From NCBI GenBank assembly GCA_023402505.1, contig JAEYGD010000307.1, positions 1 to 6,983 on the forward strand: a stretch of 6,983 nucleotides of DNA. The letters are read 5' to 3'. The DNA comes from Actinomycetes bacterium. Its GTDB lineage: Bacteria > Actinomycetota > Actinomycetes > Mycobacteriales > Micromonosporaceae. Shown here in pieces: positions 5,034 to 6,983 of the stretch. The notes beneath the pieces were generated by a model. It was not told the origin of the DNA. It did no database searches and saw only the letters and a list, made by a program, of their open reading frames with translations. The stretch's first letter is position 1, and the number at the start of each line of letters is the position of its first letter. The position numbers were made by a program, and so were the translations under genes.

Positions 5034-5063
5034 GTGATAACGGACCAGCCCTCGTGTTATTCT
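5034..5063 (+). promoter_or_regulatory. Candidate promoter for the sensor kinase operon
   Basis: GTGATA (5034-5039) and TATTCT (5058-5063), separated by 18 bases, resemble -35 and -10 boxes of the main sigma factor. They lie 62 bases before the kinase start in one of the few AT-rich patches of this region. ATAAC (5037-5041) and GTTAT (5056-5060) also form an inverted pair across the spacer, which could be a regulator site. The rest of the 252-base intergenic region shows no gene. Confidence 0.35.
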
Positions 5064-5124
5064 CCGGCGTCGATTTCCGCCGTGCGGACCCGGATCGGGT
5101 CGTTTCGGAAGGACGTCTCCCCCG

Positions 5125-6315
5125 ATGCCGGCCGTTCCCGCCACGACCGCGCCACCCGGCGCCCTGAAGACACCGACCCCCGACGTGCTGCAGACACCGG
5201 GCGGCGGCGCGTTCACCCTCATCTTCACCACCACTCCGGCCCTGCTCCGGCTCACCTGCGGGCTGGTGGCCGCGGTGGTCGCGCTGTCGGTCCGCACGCC
5301 GCCGGTCGAGCCGGCGCTGCTGCTGCCGGCCGTCGGGCTGCTGACCGCGTGGTCGGTCCTGTACGCGTGGCGGGCGTTCCGCGCCGGTGTGGGTGCCCCG
5401 CTGGTGGGTGGCGACGTCGTGCTGACCACAGCCGCCTGCCTGGCGATACCCGTGCTCGTGGCACCGGAGGTGCTGCCCGGCGAGGGAAGTTGGATCGCCG
5501 TGCTCGCCAGCACCACGGTGATCTGCACCCAGGCGACCGCCCCGGCCCGCTGGTCGGTCCCGGCCGGCCTGCTGGTCGCCGCCGCGTACGCGATCGGCGC
5601 GCACGCCGCCGGTAACCCCGTCGAGGCGCGTGCTCACACGTTGACGCTGGTGGTGCAGACCTTCATCACCGCGGTGATCACTACGCTGATGCGCCGCCGC
5701 ATCACCGGCGCCGACCGGGACTTCGTGAACCACCAGCGGCTCGCCCGGGAGAGCCGGGTCGCCCAGGCCACCCGGGAAGCCGAGCGGCAACAGAACCGGG
5801 ACCTGCACGACACCGTCCTGGCGACGCTCACCATGGTGGGCCTGGGCGCCGGCTCGTCGGCCTCGCTGCGGGAGCGGTGCGCGGGCGACCTGCGTACCCT
5901 CGACGCCCTGGTGGACAGCACCGAGGCGGACCGGGAGGGCCCCCTGGACGAGCGGTTGCGCCGGGTGCGGAGCCGGCTGCCGGAGCTTCCGGTGACGTTG
6001 GAGCTGGCGCCGTGCGAGGTGCCGGCTCCGGTCGCCGACGCCCTGGCGGAGGGCGCGTACGCAGCCCTGTCCAATGTGGTCCGGCACGCAGCGGGCGCGT
6101 CGGCCACGGTGCGCCTGGCCCGGGTCGGGCGCACCGTCGTGGTCGAGGTGGTCGACGACGGTCCGGGGTTCGACCCGGCCGCCGTGCCGGCACACCGGTA
6201 CGGGCTGCGGGAGTCGGTCCGGGGCCGGATGACCGGCGTCGGCGGGCGGGCCGAGGTGTGCTCCAGCCCCGGCGCGGGCACCCGGGTCCGGCTGGAGTGG
6301 TCCGATGTCCGCTGA
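5125..6315 (+). CDS. Membrane sensor histidine kinase, NarL/DesK type
   Basis: The gene encodes 396 residues from ATG 5125, with GGAAGGA about 11 bases upstream. A proline-rich N-terminus is followed by about five or six hydrophobic segments (roughly 38-57, 63-85, 95-114, 122-137, 146-160, 171-190), and then a charged helix. The dimerisation/phosphoacceptor site is RDLHDTVLATL with His228, the HisKA_3 pattern of kinases that phosphorylate LuxR/NarL-type regulators. The ATPase domain is short but complete in outline: N-box ALSNVVRHA with Asn317, G1 box DDGPGFD (344-350) and a G2-like region YGLRESVRGRMTGVGG (359-374), ending in GAGTRVRLEW. It probably senses a membrane or lipophilic signal, as no large extracytoplasmic domain is present. 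The downstream gene overlaps its stop by 11 bases, so the two are likely translated together. Confidence 0.9.
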   Translation: MPAVPATTAPPGALKTPTPDVLQTPGGGAFTLIFTTTPALLRLTCGLVAAVVALSVRTPPVEPALLLPAVGLLTAWSVLYAWRAFRAGVGAPLVGGDVVLTTAACLAIPVLVAPEVLPGEGSWIAVLASTTVICTQATAPARWSVPAGLLVAAAYAIGAHAAGNPVEARAHTLTLVVQTFITAVITTLMRRRITGADRDFVNHQRLARESRVAQATREAERQQNRDLHDTVLATLTMVGLGAGSSASLRERCAGDLRTLDALVDSTEADREGPLDERLRRVRSRLPELPVTLELAPCEVPAPVADALAEGAYAALSNVVRHAAGASATVRLARVGRTVVVEVVDDGPGFDPAAVPAHRYGLRESVRGRMTGVGGRAEVCSSPGAGTRVRLEWSDVR

Positions 6316-6983
6316 CCTCACGGCGCCTCCGGTGCCGGTGCTGCCGGCTGCGCGTACCCCCGTGGGAAGCCGGCCCGGCGCGGACGCCGCGGCGGCCGTG
6401 GCCCGCGCCTCCGACCGGGGTGCCCGGATCGTCGTGGTGGGCATCGCCCTGGTCTGGCACGCCGTGATCGCGCTTCCGGCGGTGCTGACGGCCCGCGCGG
6501 ACCTGGCCGCGCCGTCGCTGGTCCTGGGCGGCTGGCTGCTCGTCGGGGCGCTCGGCGTCGCCGCCGGGGTACGCCTGCTGCGCGGCTCGCCGCTGCCGGT
6601 CCGCTCGCTGGCCGGTGCGCTTCTGCTGGTGGACGTGGTGGTCTTCGCCGCGGCGGGCGAACGGCAACTGTTCACCGCGGCGAACTGGGTGTGGAGCACG
6701 CTGGGCTGGTTCTTCGTGCTCATCCTGTGGGGCCGCCGGCTGCGCGGGCTGGTGGTGCTGATCGCCGCGCACTCGGCGATCGCGGTGGCGGCCGTCGTCG
6801 CATACGACGCGACCGGGGCCGCCGACCTGGCCCGCTGCGCCATGTACACGTACGGCACGTTCTCGCTCCAGGTCGCCGTGTTCGCCGGTGGCGCCGCGAT
6901 CGGCGCGCTGGCCCGGCAGCGGGCGGCGGCGGCCACGGCCGCGAACGCGCTGGTGGCCGAGCGGGAGGCGGCCGAGCGTGGCC
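6305..6983 (+). CDS. Second membrane sensor protein, probably a kinase (partial, 3' cut)
   Basis: From ATG 6305 the frame stays open to the window edge, giving 226 residues. The ATG lies 11 bases inside the end of the upstream kinase gene, in another frame, which suggests translational coupling. After a Pro/Ala-rich cytoplasmic start there are about five or six hydrophobic segments (RIVVVGIALVWHAVIALPAV, LVLGGWLLVGALGVAAGV, LAGALLLVDVVVFAA, WSTLGWFFVLILW, LVVLIAAHSAIAVAAVVAY, LQVAVFAGGAAIGAL). The visible end, ARQRAAAATAANALVAEREAAERG, is a charged linker helix of the kind that leads into a HisKA_3 domain. I therefore infer a second histidine kinase or kinase-like partner, but the catalytic part is not in the window. 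It could instead be a membrane sensor without kinase activity. Confidence 0.8.
   Translation, partial: MSADLTAPPVPVLPAARTPVGSRPGADAAAAVARASDRGARIVVVGIALVWHAVIALPAVLTARADLAAPSLVLGGWLLVGALGVAAGVRLLRGSPLPVRSLAGALLLVDVVVFAAAGERQLFTAANWVWSTLGWFFVLILWGRRLRGLVVLIAAHSAIAVAAVVAYDATGAADLARCAMYTYGTFSLQVAVFAGGAAIGALARQRAAAATAANALVAEREAAERG

Noticed and set aside
4318..6936. An 872-codon minus-strand open frame
   Set aside because: Only its last 184 codons are a real gene. The rest is antisense to the sensor kinases and is Arg/Pro/Ser-rich, as expected for a GC-rich shadow frame.
1..6983. CRISPR array, toxin-antitoxin pair or antiphage system
   Set aside because: There are no regularly spaced repeats. 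None of the supported genes matches a defence or toxin family that I can name; the GrpB and SDR cargo genes alone do not justify such a claim.

Overview
The base composition is very high GC, GTG starts are frequent, and the proteins are rich in Ala, Arg and Gly. This points to a high-GC actinomycete, most likely a Micromonosporaceae member; the family-level guess is inference, not proof.

Left flank (1-954): the last 34 codons of an IS110-type transposase run in from the left edge. Ten bases later comes the 3' end of a minus-strand gene for a trypsin-fold protein that seems to lack its catalytic His and Ser. It is followed by tRNA-Arg(UCU) at 955-1027.

Central accessory region (995-4259): the last 33 bases of the tRNA plus 2 more are repeated exactly at 3386-3420. 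A shorter imperfect copy (17 of 18 bases) sits at 4238-4255. The first interval holds a decayed tyrosine recombinase fragment right beside the tRNA, an intact SDR-type NAD(P)-binding oxidoreductase, a start-less minus-strand reading-frame remnant, and a frameshifted hypothetical gene. It reads as the remnant of an element that integrated at tRNA-Arg and then lost its mobility functions. The second interval (3421-4237) holds a GrpB/UPF0157 gene whose start lies directly beside the third tRNA-like copy. Together they suggest two units added in series behind one tRNA.

Right flank (4260-6983): this looks like ordinary chromosome. An isochorismatase-family cysteine hydrolase on the minus strand diverges from a two-gene plus-strand operon. 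The operon encodes a membrane NarL/DesK-type sensor histidine kinase and, overlapping it by 11 bases, a second membrane protein that looks like the sensor half of another kinase and is cut by the window edge. A perfect 12-bp palindrome lies in the divergent intergenic region. No response regulator is visible; it would be expected beyond the right edge.

I found no CRISPR array, no complete insertion sequence and no clearly new multi-gene system. The most notable feature is the serial tRNA-Arg 3'-end repeat structure with its broken integrase.
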